DNA from: Vibrio syngnathi
Lineage (GTDB): Bacteria > Pseudomonadota > Gammaproteobacteria > Enterobacterales > Vibrionaceae
Length of the DNA stretch: 64,000 nt
Reading direction: 5' to 3'
Assembly (NCBI RefSeq): GCF_002119525.1
Contig: NZ_CP017916.1
Span: forward strand, 496,001-560,000
Shown: in pieces, positions 21,656-30,474 of the stretch
Layout: every line of letters begins with the position of its first letter
Position numbering within the stretch: position 1 is the stretch's first letter
The notes under the pieces: model-generated
Database searches by the model: none
Told to the model about the DNA's origin: nothing
What the model saw: only the letters and a program-made list of their open reading frames with translations
Translations under genes and position numbers: made by a program

Positions 21656-23494
21656 TTAGTTCGCTTGCTCAATCACGTAGCCGTAAGCGCTAATGGTCAG
21701 TGATTTATCATCGAGTATGATCTGTTTATCTTTATCGCTGTTGTTTAAAACAAACGTTAAATTGCCACGGCGGTAAGCAATGCACTCTTTGTCTGTCGTC
21801 CCTTTTTCATCCCTCACGTTTAACCAGTCAATGCTAGGCTGATTAAACTCGGGATTAGCTTTACGTAAAGCGATCATTTCTTGAATGAAGGATTTAAACT
21901 CTAAGTCTTGCTCTGATTCTTCCCATATCATGCATTTTCGGTTGTCTTCGCTGCCCATGCCGCGGCCGCCATCCATACCAATTTCTCCACCGTAGTAAAT
22001 ACATGGAGCGCCAACTTGGGTAAACATAAATAGATAGGCTAATTTAGCTTTGCGCTTGTCGCCCTGACATAAAGAGATAATGCGAGTGGTGTCGTGGCTA
22101 TCTAATAAGTTAAACATCGCTTCATTTACGTTGCGTGGGTATGCCATGTACGACGCGTTCACTGCATTTACAAAGCTCTCTTTATCAAGGTCGCCAAGAC
22201 CAAAGTAGTCGGTAATGGCTTGTGTCAGCGGGTAATTCATCAGCGAATCGTATTGGTCGCCGCGTAGCCAAGGCATACCTTCGTGCCAAATCTCCCCAAG
22301 AATGTAGCAGTCTGGGTTGGCATCTTTTACGACTTTTCGGAAGTCACGCCAAAACGCGTGGTCCACTTCGTTGGCTACGTCTAAACGCCAACCATCAATG
22401 TTGAACTCTTCTACCCAGTGGCGTGCTACGTCTAATAAGTATGCACGACACTCTTCATTTTCAGTATTCAGCTTGGGCATTTCGACGACATTCGCGAAGG
22501 TTTCGTAGTTCAAGTTCCAGAAATCCCACTCTTCTTTTGGCGTGTCTGGGTATACAGGGAATTGATTGATCCAAAACCAGTCGGCGTATTTGGACTTTGC
22601 CCCGTTATTCACAACGTCTAGCCATAGTGGTGATTGAGACCCAATGTGGTTGAATACCGCGTCGAGCATAATTTTCATGCCGCGTTTATGGGCTTCATCG
22701 ACGAGTGCTTTAAAAGCTTCATTGCCGCCAAAGTGCGGGTCTACATTGTAGTAGTCAACAGTGTCGTATTTATGGTTGGCGTTGGCTGTGAAAATAGGGC
22801 ACAAATACAAACCGTTCACGCCAAGATCTTGCAGGTAATCGAGCTTGTCGATCACGCCCCATAAATCGCCACCCATAAAGTTGTCGGATACAGGTCGGGT
22901 TCCCCAAGGCTGCACGTTGGCAGGTGATGTTTCAGGGCGACCATTGGCAAAGCGCTCTGGGAATATTTGGTACCAAATGGTGTCTTTTATCCACGCGGGC
23001 GTCTTTAAAACGTCACGAGGGTTTATGTAAGGAAAACAGAAGAAATTGCTTAAGTTGCTCAGCTCGATCTCTGCACTTTCAGGCGTTGAAATGTCGGCGC
23101 AGCGTTTTTCGCCAAACAGGATCTTTTCGCCGCCTTTTCCGTACAAAATAAAACCATAGCGGCTGCGACGTTTCGGTGGAGTAAACTCCGCAAACCAGTG
23201 GTCGTGGTACTCGGTTTCTCCTTCATGAATCATGGTCACTTCATTGCCACCCACCCATCCGTGAGCATCACTGCCTCCTAAATTACCACCATCGAGGCCG
23301 CCTTCTGCCCAGTGATACGGGTCGCCGATCCACAGTGAGACCTTGTCTAGTTCCCCTTTTGCGCTTCGTAGTCGAAGGTGAAGGGTTTCATTGTTATAAG
23401 CGTAGCTGTCTGCGCTTTTTGCTGAGTGAGTCAGCGAGCTTTTTGTAATCGGTTTGTTGATAACTGAATTTGTAATAGCCATAGCGGAAATCAT
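21656..23494 (-). CDS. Cytoplasmic GH13_20 cyclomaltodextrinase / neopullulanase-type alpha-glucosidase
   Basis: Hydrolyses internal alpha-1,4 bonds of cyclodextrins or maltodextrins. An N-terminal CBM34-like domain (about 30-140) precedes the barrel with region I DAVFNH (278-283), nucleophile Asp372 in GWRLDVANE, acid/base Glu401 in ILGEIWHE, and Asp468 in LLDSHDTT. MPKLN at 339-343 is the fifth conserved region that marks subfamily 20. There is no signal peptide, so it acts on imported sugar. It is 9 bases after malG in the same operon. Start 23494 or the second ATG at 23482. Substrate preference among cyclodextrin, pullulan and maltotriose cannot be read from sequence. Confidence 0.88.
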   Translation of the reverse strand: MISAMAITNSVINKPITKSSLTHSAKSADSYAYNNETLHLRLRSAKGELDKVSLWIGDPYHWAEGGLDGGNLGGSDAHGWVGGNEVTMIHEGETEYHDHWFAEFTPPKRRSRYGFILYGKGGEKILFGEKRCADISTPESAEIELSNLSNFFCFPYINPRDVLKTPAWIKDTIWYQIFPERFANGRPETSPANVQPWGTRPVSDNFMGGDLWGVIDKLDYLQDLGVNGLYLCPIFTANANHKYDTVDYYNVDPHFGGNEAFKALVDEAHKRGMKIMLDAVFNHIGSQSPLWLDVVNNGAKSKYADWFWINQFPVYPDTPKEEWDFWNLNYETFANVVEMPKLNTENEECRAYLLDVARHWVEEFNIDGWRLDVANEVDHAFWRDFRKVVKDANPDCYILGEIWHEGMPWLRGDQYDSLMNYPLTQAITDYFGLGDLDKESFVNAVNASYMAYPRNVNEAMFNLLDSHDTTRIISLCQGDKRKAKLAYLFMFTQVGAPCIYYGGEIGMDGGRGMGSEDNRKCMIWEESEQDLEFKSFIQEMIALRKANPEFNQPSIDWLNVRDEKGTTDKECIAYRRGNLTFVLNNSDKDKQIILDDKSLTISAYGYVIEQAN

Positions 23495-23503
23495 CCCAAA
23501 TTA

Positions 23504-24373
23504 TTATTCTTTAACTGCGCCGCTGACGAGGCCGGTAGTAATGTGTTTTTGAGTCGCAACAAATAGCAAAGTGATAGGCACTGCAACCAATAATGAACCC
23601 GCGGCAAACAGCGTAAAGTTCTCTGCTGAGTTAGATGAAATCCAACTGAAAATACCGATGGCTAGCGTCATTTTTTCTTCGCTGCGTAAGATGAGCGTAG
23701 GTAAAATGAAGTCCATCCAAGGTGCGGTGAAAGAGACTAAACCAACAAACACTAAGATAGGTTTCGCGAGAGGGAGAATGATCTCTAGGAAAATGGTCAT
23801 GTGACCTGCGCCATCAATTTTCGCAGCTTCGTCCAATGAAGTGGGAATGGCATCGAAATAACCTTTCACCAACCAAATCATGAATGGTAATGAGCCCGTT
23901 ACATACACAAATAACAAGCCAGCATAGGTATCAATCAATCCCATTTTTGATAGCAAGATGTAGATAGCTGTCATCGAAAGAAAGGCCGGGAACATCTGCA
24001 ATACAAGAATGCTCATCATAATGTTTCGCTTACCGTTGAAGCGGTAGCGAGAGAACACAAACGCTGAAATAGTTACGACAACCAGTGAAATAACCATATT
24101 CGCTGTAGCGAGAAGAAAGGTGTTTTTATACCAGTCTAAATAGGGTGTGTCCGTGAATAACGCGCGGTAGTGGTCGAGCGTAAAATCAATACTTGTGAAA
24201 GAAGAACTGAATAAGTTATTCCCCGTTTTGAATGAAGCTAGCACTGTCCAAATTACCGGGCCAAGTACTAATAATGCGTTGGCAATGAGAAATAAGTACA
24301 CGACTAGGGTGCCTATTTTGCCAATGTATTTGTCCATGTTAATTAACTTATCCGTACTATTTAAATTAGCCAT
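23504..24373 (-). CDS. Maltodextrin/cyclodextrin ABC transporter permease, MalG type
   Basis: Inner-membrane subunit of a carbohydrate importer (CUT1 family). Six hydrophobic helices are visible, and the cytoplasmic EAA loop reads DEAAKIDGAGHMTIFLEIIL, which docks on the MalK-type ATPase. The C-terminus ends GLVSGAVKE, typical of MalG/CymG. One base separates it from the malF-like gene. The matching ATPase is encoded separately at 30475 on the other strand. Confidence 0.93.
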   Translation of the reverse strand: MANLNSTDKLINMDKYIGKIGTLVVYLFLIANALLVLGPVIWTVLASFKTGNNLFSSSFTSIDFTLDHYRALFTDTPYLDWYKNTFLLATANMVISLVVVTISAFVFSRYRFNGKRNIMMSILVLQMFPAFLSMTAIYILLSKMGLIDTYAGLLFVYVTGSLPFMIWLVKGYFDAIPTSLDEAAKIDGAGHMTIFLEIILPLAKPILVFVGLVSFTAPWMDFILPTLILRSEEKMTLAIGIFSWISSNSAENFTLFAAGSLLVAVPITLLFVATQKHITTGLVSGAVKE

Positions 24374-24374
24374 G

Positions 24375-25658
24375 TTACATACCTACATCGTCTTTGAATG
24401 ACTTCATGCGGCTGAATTGCCATATCGCAATACCAGACAAGAACAAGAAGATAATGATTGAGATAACCGAGGCGATTTGATACTGCTGGAAGTCGAGTGT
24501 GAGCTTGTAAATCCAAGTGATCAGAATGTCGGTATGTCCTGCAAATCGATATTCAGGGTTGATAGGTCCCCCTTCAGTTAACAGGTAAATCGCCCCAAAG
24601 TTATTGAAGTTATGGGCAAAGGTCATGACCAACGATGGGGCTACTTGGTGCAACACCATAGGCAGGGTGATTTCTTTAAATTGCTGGAACTTGCTTGCAC
24701 CATCGACTTCACTGGCTTCATAAAGTTCGCTTGAGATGTTAGTCAGAGCCCCTGCAATAAGCAGCATAAAGTAAGGTGCGCCAACCCAAACACTCACCGC
24801 GATAACGGTAATTTTTGCGGTGAAGGGGTCTGATAAGAAGGCAATCGAATCAAAGCCCCACGAGTTTAACGTCGCGTTGACTGGCCCAATCCCATTCAGT
24901 AGCAAGCGGAACATCAATAAGGTTACGAAAGCCGGAATGGCATAAGGGAGAATAAAGATAAAGCGCCATGCTTTTTTCGCTTTAATATTTCGATTTTGCA
25001 GCGCAAGCGCCAGTAAAAAACCAAACCCACAAGTACATATGGTGGCAAAAAATGCCCACAGAACCGTCCAAGAAGCGACACCGAAGAAAGTGCTCGACCA
25101 TATTTTCAGTTCAAATAACGCGATAAAGTTTTTAAACCCCACCCAATCTACGAGGTTTCTTGGTGGGATATGATGGGGCGCAGAATAGTTAGTGAAAGAG
25201 ACAAGTACCGTAATAATAATCGGTAAAATAATGAATGCGATACTGGCAACAAAAGCTGGCGATAGCATAATGAATGCGAACTTTTGGTCGTAAATGTCTT
25301 TAAATTGTTCACGGAGGTTCAGCCGTGACTTAAGGCTGACTTTTGCATCTTGGATATTAGCAATGTACAGACAGATGAATAAGAAGCTGTAGAGTAGCGC
25401 GATGACCCCTTCTACCAACATAAAGACCGAGTTATCACCCTGTATGATTTTAAAGCCTTCACGAACTTGAGCCACATCGCCTAAAGTGACTAAGCTTTTT
25501 AGTGAGGCCAACAGCTCCGGGAGAATCAACAGTGTGATTAGCTGCATGGCTAAAAATACACCGCCTTTTACCCAATGACCTTTTACGATCTGTGTACTCC
25601 CCATAATAAGGAGTGAAGCGGGCATTCGTGATGCCGGCTGATTCTCTGTTAACAACAT
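24375..25658 (-). CDS. Maltodextrin/cyclodextrin ABC transporter permease, MalF type
   Basis: Partner permease of the MalG-type protein. 427 residues, with extra membrane helices in the first 120 residues ahead of the core six-helix domain; no large periplasmic P2 loop like that of E. coli MalF is apparent. The EAA loop is YEASEVDGASKFQQFKEITL. This shape resembles CymF/GanP-type permeases for cyclodextrins or beta-oligosaccharides more than E. coli MalF. It is separated from the binding-protein gene by a hairpin-bearing gap of 127 bases. Confidence 0.9.
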   Translation of the reverse strand: MLLTENQPASRMPASLLIMGSTQIVKGHWVKGGVFLAMQLITLLILPELLASLKSLVTLGDVAQVREGFKIIQGDNSVFMLVEGVIALLYSFLFICLYIANIQDAKVSLKSRLNLREQFKDIYDQKFAFIMLSPAFVASIAFIILPIIITVLVSFTNYSAPHHIPPRNLVDWVGFKNFIALFELKIWSSTFFGVASWTVLWAFFATICTCGFGFLLALALQNRNIKAKKAWRFIFILPYAIPAFVTLLMFRLLLNGIGPVNATLNSWGFDSIAFLSDPFTAKITVIAVSVWVGAPYFMLLIAGALTNISSELYEASEVDGASKFQQFKEITLPMVLHQVAPSLVMTFAHNFNNFGAIYLLTEGGPINPEYRFAGHTDILITWIYKLTLDFQQYQIASVISIIIFLFLSGIAIWQFSRMKSFKDDVGM

Positions 25659-25718
25659 TGTTTATCTCTATTGTTTAGGTTGTCGTTATGTATTCGTTTT
25701 CGGGTCACGCTCTGAATT

Positions 25719-25745
25719 AGCGCTGTGGCTTTATGACACAGCGCA
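25719..25745 (-). other. Intercistronic hairpin between binding protein and malF-like genes
   Basis: GCGCTGTG (25720-25727) pairs perfectly with CACAGCGC (25737-25744); no T-run follows on the transcribed strand. Position matches the stabilising structures between malE and malF in enterobacteria, which raise binding-protein mRNA over permease mRNA. Confidence 0.6.
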
Positions 25746-25785
25746 TGAACTAAGTAGCTCGTGAGTCGCGACGGGAGTTCAGAGG

Positions 25786-27045
25786 TTACTCTTGTAATTC
25801 TATTTGTTCTTCGATGATCGAAAGCGCACGGTTAAGAACAGCACTCGCAGGTTTATCGTTTACCCAGTAGTCTGTAATAGCGCTGGCCATTGGTGACCAA
25901 ATGAAGCCCATTTCAGGAATCGATGGCATTGCGTCTGAGTAGAAACCTTGCGTAATAATGGCGTAAGTGGCTTCATCAGCATCAACAATGATCTCTTCCA
26001 TAACCGACTGGATCGGAGGGAGTGCTCTTGACATCTCATAGCGTTTTTTCAGCATCGCGTCGGAAGTAAGGTAGTCTGCAAATAATTGTGCGGCTTTCGG
26101 ATACTCAGTGTAAGAAGACACAACCGCAAGACGAACAGTTGCAAAAGTGCGTGGTTGTTGGCCTGCTAATTTAGGCATAGGTACAACACCAAGATTTATA
26201 CCTGATTCTTGATACCCTTCGATTGCCCAAGGGCCGTCGATAATAGCGGCGACTTTTCCTTCATTAAATAAGCCACGACGTACTTGCGGGTTGCGCATAT
26301 CAACTGGATTTGAATTGTTGGCCACTTGTAGGGTTTTCATTGCTTTTAAGCCTTGTTGGGCTTTTTCAGAATTGATGCCGATGTCTTTTGCATCGGTACC
26401 GTTATTACCAAATTCGTATGCGCCGTAAAGTGTGACAAACATACGAGACTCGTAATAGTTCTGTATGTCCCAAAGCAGTGCGTATTTATGTTCTTGCTTA
26501 TTGTTGAAAGTTTTTGAAAATTCGATAATTTCTTCAAAAGTCTCAGGTGCTTTAGTCAGTAAATCTTTATTGTAGAACAGAGCGGTAGTGGCGAAGCTAA
26601 CTGGGAAGCCATAGCTCACCCCTTCAGCTTGAGACGCATTAATCGCGTTTGGCATAAAAGTATTCGAGATACGTTCGGCAGACACCAAATTCTCCATCGC
26701 CCCACCAGCCACGACTAATCTCCCTAATAAGTCATGTTCAATCTCTACCACATCTGCCACGCGAGCAGAGCCGCCATCCTGAATCAAACGAGAAGCGGCA
26801 TCGATAGGCGCTAACCCACGGAATGAAAAATCAATATCGTATCCTAACTCCTTATTAAAGGACTGAGCGGCGTACTCCATGTAGTCGAGTGTTGTTTTGT
26901 CGGTCCAGATTAACAACTCAGCCCCATTTTCTGGCTGAATTGTGTCTGCGTTTGCATCTGCTGCAGCCGCTAATGTACTGGTCGTTAACGTTGCCGCCAT
27001 TAAGGCTGCCGCGAATAGATTCTTTTTCATTCCTGAATTTTTCAT
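25786..27045 (-). CDS. Periplasmic maltodextrin/cyclodextrin-binding protein (MalE/CymE-like)
   Basis: Family 1 extracellular solute-binding protein that delivers glucan oligomers to the MalFGK-type importer. A signal peptide of about 28 residues (KKNLFAAALMAATLTTSTLAAAA) precedes the two-lobed body starting LLIWTDKTTLDYMEYAAQSF; the GFPVSFATTALFYNKDLL and KVAAIIDGPWAIEGY segments are typical of MalE-like proteins. It is first in the leftward operon, so it should be the most highly expressed. ATG at 27045 or 27030; ribosome sites are weak at both. Confidence 0.92.
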   Translation of the reverse strand: MKNSGMKKNLFAAALMAATLTTSTLAAAADANADTIQPENGAELLIWTDKTTLDYMEYAAQSFNKELGYDIDFSFRGLAPIDAASRLIQDGGSARVADVVEIEHDLLGRLVVAGGAMENLVSAERISNTFMPNAINASQAEGVSYGFPVSFATTALFYNKDLLTKAPETFEEIIEFSKTFNNKQEHKYALLWDIQNYYESRMFVTLYGAYEFGNNGTDAKDIGINSEKAQQGLKAMKTLQVANNSNPVDMRNPQVRRGLFNEGKVAAIIDGPWAIEGYQESGINLGVVPMPKLAGQQPRTFATVRLAVVSSYTEYPKAAQLFADYLTSDAMLKKRYEMSRALPPIQSVMEEIIVDADEATYAIITQGFYSDAMPSIPEMGFIWSPMASAITDYWVNDKPASAVLNRALSIIEEQIELQE

Positions 27046-27070
27046 ACTGACACCGCGCTATTTAAATTCT

Positions 27071-27096
27071 TAGTAGTCGTTCGTTAGGTACTACTA
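27071..27096. promoter_or_regulatory. Candidate operator: TAGTAG-N14-CTACTA inverted repeat
   Basis: TAGTAG (27071-27076) and CTACTA (27091-27096) are exact reverse complements and lie 26-51 bases before the leftward start. The embedded TAGTCGTTCGTTAGGTA matches 13 of 17 bases with the reverse strand of 27385-27401 in front of the porin gene. A binding site for the TrmB-family protein is a guess. Confidence 0.35.
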
Positions 27097-27151
27097 TGGT
27101 ATGTCTCACCGACAATATGTCAACATCACCTGGTTAAAGTGTCAGTGCATT

Positions 27152-27167
27152 TGTGATACTCGTCACC
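27152..27167. promoter_or_regulatory. Putative CRP-cAMP binding site
   Basis: TGTGA-TACTCG-TCACC matches the TGTGA-N6-TCACA consensus in nine of ten defined bases. Its place in a sugar-operon divergent promoter fits catabolite control. A second, poorer match (TGTGA-N6-TCAAT) starts at 27292. Confidence 0.6.
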
Positions 27168-27536
27168 TTCTGTTTGTGCTTTTTACATCTAGTAGCTATA
27201 GGGTTTTATGTCTTGTTTATTGGGGGTTTTGAACGGTGCTTTGTTCGTTTTGATACTTAGATTAATGAAAAGCCTACCGTTTGTGATGGTGATCAATAAT
27301 CTCCGCAGTCAAGGGTGATTGATCTCTCATTTCTAAATTCAATAGGAAGCAAAACATTTATAATTCTAGAACAATAAATAGGCGTTCATTACGGACGACT
27401 ATGTTTTTCTGGTTAAATGTTGCGAAATCAGCAAGCCTATCAAGAGACACAGTGGATAGATAAAGAGAAACAGTGAACAAAAATAACCCTACAAATAACA
27501 ACAAATGATTCAGTGAAGAATCAATAAGGAATGACC

Positions 27537-28559
27537 GTGAAAAAAACATTATTGTCTGTAGTGATCACCAACACTTTACTTATTAGTGCTGGCGCTTCGG
27601 CTGCTGACCGAACTATGTCTCCAAGTGATATCTTTTTTTATGACGCTTTAAAATTTGGTGGGCATGTTGGAACATCGATTGAAGTCGAAGAGAAAAACAT
27701 CACTGATTTTGCATCATGGGGTGGCGGCAAGTCTAAAGAGCGTACAACGACTCATGAAGTGTTTAACGTCTTCTATAACAACGCTGCGTGGAATGCGACC
27801 GCACTTTACGCGTTCAAACTTGAAAATCGTAAGAAAAAGAAAGGCGCATACGCAGAAACAGAAAATGGATATAAGCACTTATTATCATTAAATAAAAGTT
27901 TTCAACTAGGAAATGGTTGGGGAACGGGCTTGATCTATGAGTTGGAATATACAAAGGGTGATATTGTTACCTCCGCAAAAGTCGACGGCTTGAAAACCAC
28001 GAAAGCTGAGCACAGTATTCGTCCATATCTTACGTACTGGAATAATGAATATTCAGCGGGTTTCTATTCAAACCTAGAGTATCTATACAACGATTCAGAT
28101 AAGAGTGCTTGGGGTTCTCGTGAAGAGGAAGGTTACAGTTTCTTATTTAAACCTTACAAGCGCTTTGGTCAGTGGGAAGTTGCAGCTGAGCTCTACTATC
28201 AAGTTAAAGAAAATAAAGCGAAAACCGCTAACGGTTCACTCAATGAAGCCAGCGATTTCACCGAAATGTACATTGAGCCAATCGTTCAGTACAGCTTTGA
28301 AGAGGCCGGTACTATGTACGTTCGTGCTCGTATTGGTGAAAACGAAACGAAACATACAGACGGTTGGGCAAAGAACGAAACTTTCTTCAAAGATATTCGT
28401 AAGGCAACTTTAGGCTATGAGCAAGCAATTGGCGACGATTGGTTGGTAAAAGGCGAACTTGAGTGGGCTAAAGACACAGAGACTTTCTCTAAGCTGAAAG
28501 GCGAAGAGAAAACTGTAGAACAAGAAACAATGTACCTACAAGCGCTTTACCGCTTCTAA
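27537..28559 (+). CDS. OmpG/CymA-like outer-membrane oligosaccharide porin
   Basis: Signal peptide MKKTLLSVVITNTLL...AGASA cleaved near residue 22, then alternating beta-strand sequence ending in YRF with C-terminal Phe, the mark of an outer-membrane barrel. Its size (340 aa precursor) and the many charged extracellular loops fit monomeric porins such as OmpG or CymA, which pass large oligosaccharides; it is shorter than trimeric maltoporin LamB. AAGGA at 27526-27530 best suits a GTG start at 27537; an ATG at 27531 is too close. It is first in the rightward arm, so import of glucan oligomers is the likely job. Confidence 0.75.
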   Translation: MKKTLLSVVITNTLLISAGASAADRTMSPSDIFFYDALKFGGHVGTSIEVEEKNITDFASWGGGKSKERTTTHEVFNVFYNNAAWNATALYAFKLENRKKKKGAYAETENGYKHLLSLNKSFQLGNGWGTGLIYELEYTKGDIVTSAKVDGLKTTKAEHSIRPYLTYWNNEYSAGFYSNLEYLYNDSDKSAWGSREEEGYSFLFKPYKRFGQWEVAAELYYQVKENKAKTANGSLNEASDFTEMYIEPIVQYSFEEAGTMYVRARIGENETKHTDGWAKNETFFKDIRKATLGYEQAIGDDWLVKGELEWAKDTETFSKLKGEEKTVEQETMYLQALYRF

Positions 28560-28596
28560 GTAGCATTAATCACAACTCAAATGACAGAGTAATATT

Positions 28597-29637
28597 ATGA
28601 TCAAAGTTTCAGATATAGCCCAAATCGTTGGCGGAAAAATTGAAGGTGATAACACGGTAGAGATATCGAAGATTCGTCCAGTTTCCAGCGTAGAAGAAGG
28701 CGGCTTAGCCATTGTCTTTGCTAAAGCCGATTTAAAAGGGCTATCTGAAACTTTGGCTGATGTCATTGTTGGGCCCGAGGCCATTTTACAGACCAAAGCA
28801 AAAACAAAAATCGTGATTGAGAAGCTTGAAGCTGAGAAGCTCAATCAACTGATGCGTCACTATAAAGTTCAAAAATATCAACTATTTGATCAAGGGAACA
28901 CATCAGAGACTCCCGATGTTTATATCGGTAAGCATTGTCAAATAGGTGAAGGTTGCCATTTCATGCCCGGTGTTAAAATCATGAACGGGGTAACAATCGG
29001 CAATAACGTTGCAATTCATGCCAATACAGTCATCAAAGAAGGCACAGTGATTGGTAACAATGTCACCATCGACTCTAACAACTCCATTGGTAATTACAGC
29101 TTCGAATACATGACCGGGCACAACACCCGTTATGAGCGCGTGGAAAGTGTGGGTCGAGTGATCATTGGTGATGAAGTTGAAATTGGCTGTAATAACACCA
29201 TCGACAGAGGCACTTTAGGCGACACCGTTATTGGTCGTGGAACTAAAATAGATAACCTAGTGCAAATAGGGCATGACTGCAAAATAGGCCAACATTGTTT
29301 ACTGGTATCTCAGGCTGGTTTTGCGGGCCACACTACTTTGGAAGATCATGTCATTGTACATGGTCAAGCCGGTACCGCAGGGCATCTTACTATCGGGAAA
29401 AATTCCGTTATTAAAGCCAAATCAGGTGTGAGCCACTCTTTCCCTGCCAATAGTGATCTGTTCGGTTATCCGGCGAAAGATGCACGTTCTTATTATAAAA
29501 ACTTAGCCGTATTGAACAAATTAACTCATCAAAAAAACAGTAACCCCCGTCCAAACTCTAAATCGTCAGAACTTGATACAGACAAAAGAGCGGTGGTACC
29601 GAAAAAGAGCTTAATAGCGAGACTATTTCGTTTATAG
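28597..29637 (+). CDS. LpxD-like left-handed beta-helix N-acyltransferase, paralogue in the glucan locus
   Basis: The N-terminal uridine-binding-like domain (1-100, [15 protein letters not shown]... ) is followed by hexapeptide repeats from about 108 to 275, forming a left-handed beta-helix as in LpxD, which adds 3-hydroxyacyl chains to UDP-acylglucosamine. [14 protein letters not shown] (200-213) and VQIGHD with His226 match the LpxD catalytic neighbourhood. The 346-aa length is close to LpxD. The last about 35 residues are a polar Lys/Ser-rich tail. The normal lpxD stands with bamA, fabZ and lpxA elsewhere in vibrios, so this is probably an extra copy. It is 37 bases after the porin. Function here is unknown; a sugar N-acyltransferase is also possible. 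Confidence 0.75.
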   Translation: MIKVSDIAQIVGGKIEGDNTVEISKIRPVSSVEEGGLAIVFAKADLKGLSETLADVIVGPEAILQTKAKTKIVIEKLEAEKLNQLMRHYKVQKYQLFDQGNTSETPDVYIGKHCQIGEGCHFMPGVKIMNGVTIGNNVAIHANTVIKEGTVIGNNVTIDSNNSIGNYSFEYMTGHNTRYERVESVGRVIIGDEVEIGCNNTIDRGTLGDTVIGRGTKIDNLVQIGHDCKIGQHCLLVSQAGFAGHTTLEDHVIVHGQAGTAGHLTIGKNSVIKAKSGVSHSFPANSDLFGYPAKDARSYYKNLAVLNKLTHQKNSNPRPNSKSSELDTDKRAVVPKKSLIARLFRL

Positions 29638-29735
29638 GTTGCCGAACCGAGAGCTTTTAAAATTTAAAGCCCTAACTCGCGATGACTAAAACGGAATAGA
29701 ACCCTACATATATAAAAAATAATAAGGAAATGACA

Positions 29736-30218
29736 ATGAAACGTACTCTACTTGTAGCCGCACTTTTATCTTCAGCGTTAATGGGCTGTGCGAGCACAGC
29801 TGACACGCCAGCAGCTGTTCAAATGAAAGCAACAGGTCCTTTCGCCGATTGTAATCTCGCCACGGTGGAAGATCGCGGGCCAATTCGTCCTTCACTTTAT
29901 GTTATAGGCACTTTCCCTGATGGCCAGTGGATCCACATGGAAAACCGTCAAATGTCGCATAAAGGCAAAGGTATTTACCAAGTGGTAAGCGAAGAAAAAG
30001 CGGGCAACGTAAGTTTGCAGTTCGCAACGATGGGCTGGTCTCCACAATTTACCGCAGCTGGCATGTCGATGACGGCGGGTTATGAGAAAACGCTAAAACG
30101 TGGTGGCTTTGCAAAAAACACCACCGTTAATATTCCAGAGGATGGCAAATATTTATGGAGTGTTGAAATTAGCGAAGATAAGAAGCCAGTTCGTGCATTG
30201 GTTAAAGCGTGTAAATAA
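29736..30218 (+). CDS. Small lipoprotein of the glucan locus, unknown function
   Basis: Signal peptide with lipobox LMGC at about residue 19 (MKRTLLVAALLSSALMGCAS), so an outer-membrane lipoprotein of about 142 mature residues. The body has alternating beta pattern with aromatic positions (GTFPDGQWIHM, ATMGWSPQF) that recalls small starch-binding or Ig-like modules of pullulanases, but I do not recognise the family. Two further cysteines, one near the N-terminus and one next to the last residue, could form a disulfide. AAGGA at 29724-29728 suits the ATG at 29736. Between the LpxD-like gene and malK; a surface glucan-binding role is an inference. Confidence 0.6.
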   Translation: MKRTLLVAALLSSALMGCASTADTPAAVQMKATGPFADCNLATVEDRGPIRPSLYVIGTFPDGQWIHMENRQMSHKGKGIYQVVSEEKAGNVSLQFATMGWSPQFTAAGMSMTAGYEKTLKRGGFAKNTTVNIPEDGKYLWSVEISEDKKPVRALVKACK

Positions 30219-30318
30219 GCGATGTAGCCAACCGACATAACTCACTCTATATCACCATTTATAACCACGCTATAACACCGTTTATAAACTCGTGGTTGAA
30301 CGCAGTGATACAGAAGAA

Positions 30319-30350
30319 AGGTGCTCTGAATATCAGAGTGCCTATGTTTT
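30319..30350 (+). terminator. Probable terminator of the porin-lpxD-like-lipoprotein unit
   Basis: An 11-bp stem with two G-U pairs (AGGTGCTCTGA with TCAGAGTGCCT, 3-base loop) followed by ATGTTTT. If real, malK is transcribed from its own promoter. Confidence 0.55.
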
Positions 30351-30390
30351 AAACATAAACCTTAAATGTTCAATGATTAACGTTTACGTC

Positions 30391-30432
30391 TTTTTAGCCA
30401 GTAACTTGAGAGCTCCAGTCACTGGCTAAAAA
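30391..30432. other. Twelve-base perfect inverted repeat upstream of the MalK-type gene
   Basis: TTTTTAGCCAGT (30391-30402) and ACTGGCTAAAAA (30421-30432), 18 bases apart and 42 bases before the ATG. It could be a terminator read in both directions or an operator for malK. Confidence 0.6.
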
Positions 30433-30474
30433 GATTTTTACCTATCAAGATTTAACCCGTATTCGGAGTTTCAA

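Larger units (their letters stand above)
27046..27536. promoter_or_regulatory. Divergent control region of the glucan locus
   Basis: 491 bases between the binding-protein operon and the porin operon; no gene. It contains a good CRP-like site (27152), a weaker one (27292), an inverted repeat next to the leftward gene (27071-27096) and a related element in reverse orientation (27385-27401). Promoter boxes are not clear-cut. Confidence 0.65.

Noticed and set aside
27046..27536. MalT boxes (GGATGA type) in the divergent promoter
   Set aside because: I found no convincing GGATGA or GGAGGA arrangement on either strand; control by the resident TrmB-family protein and CRP is more plausible.
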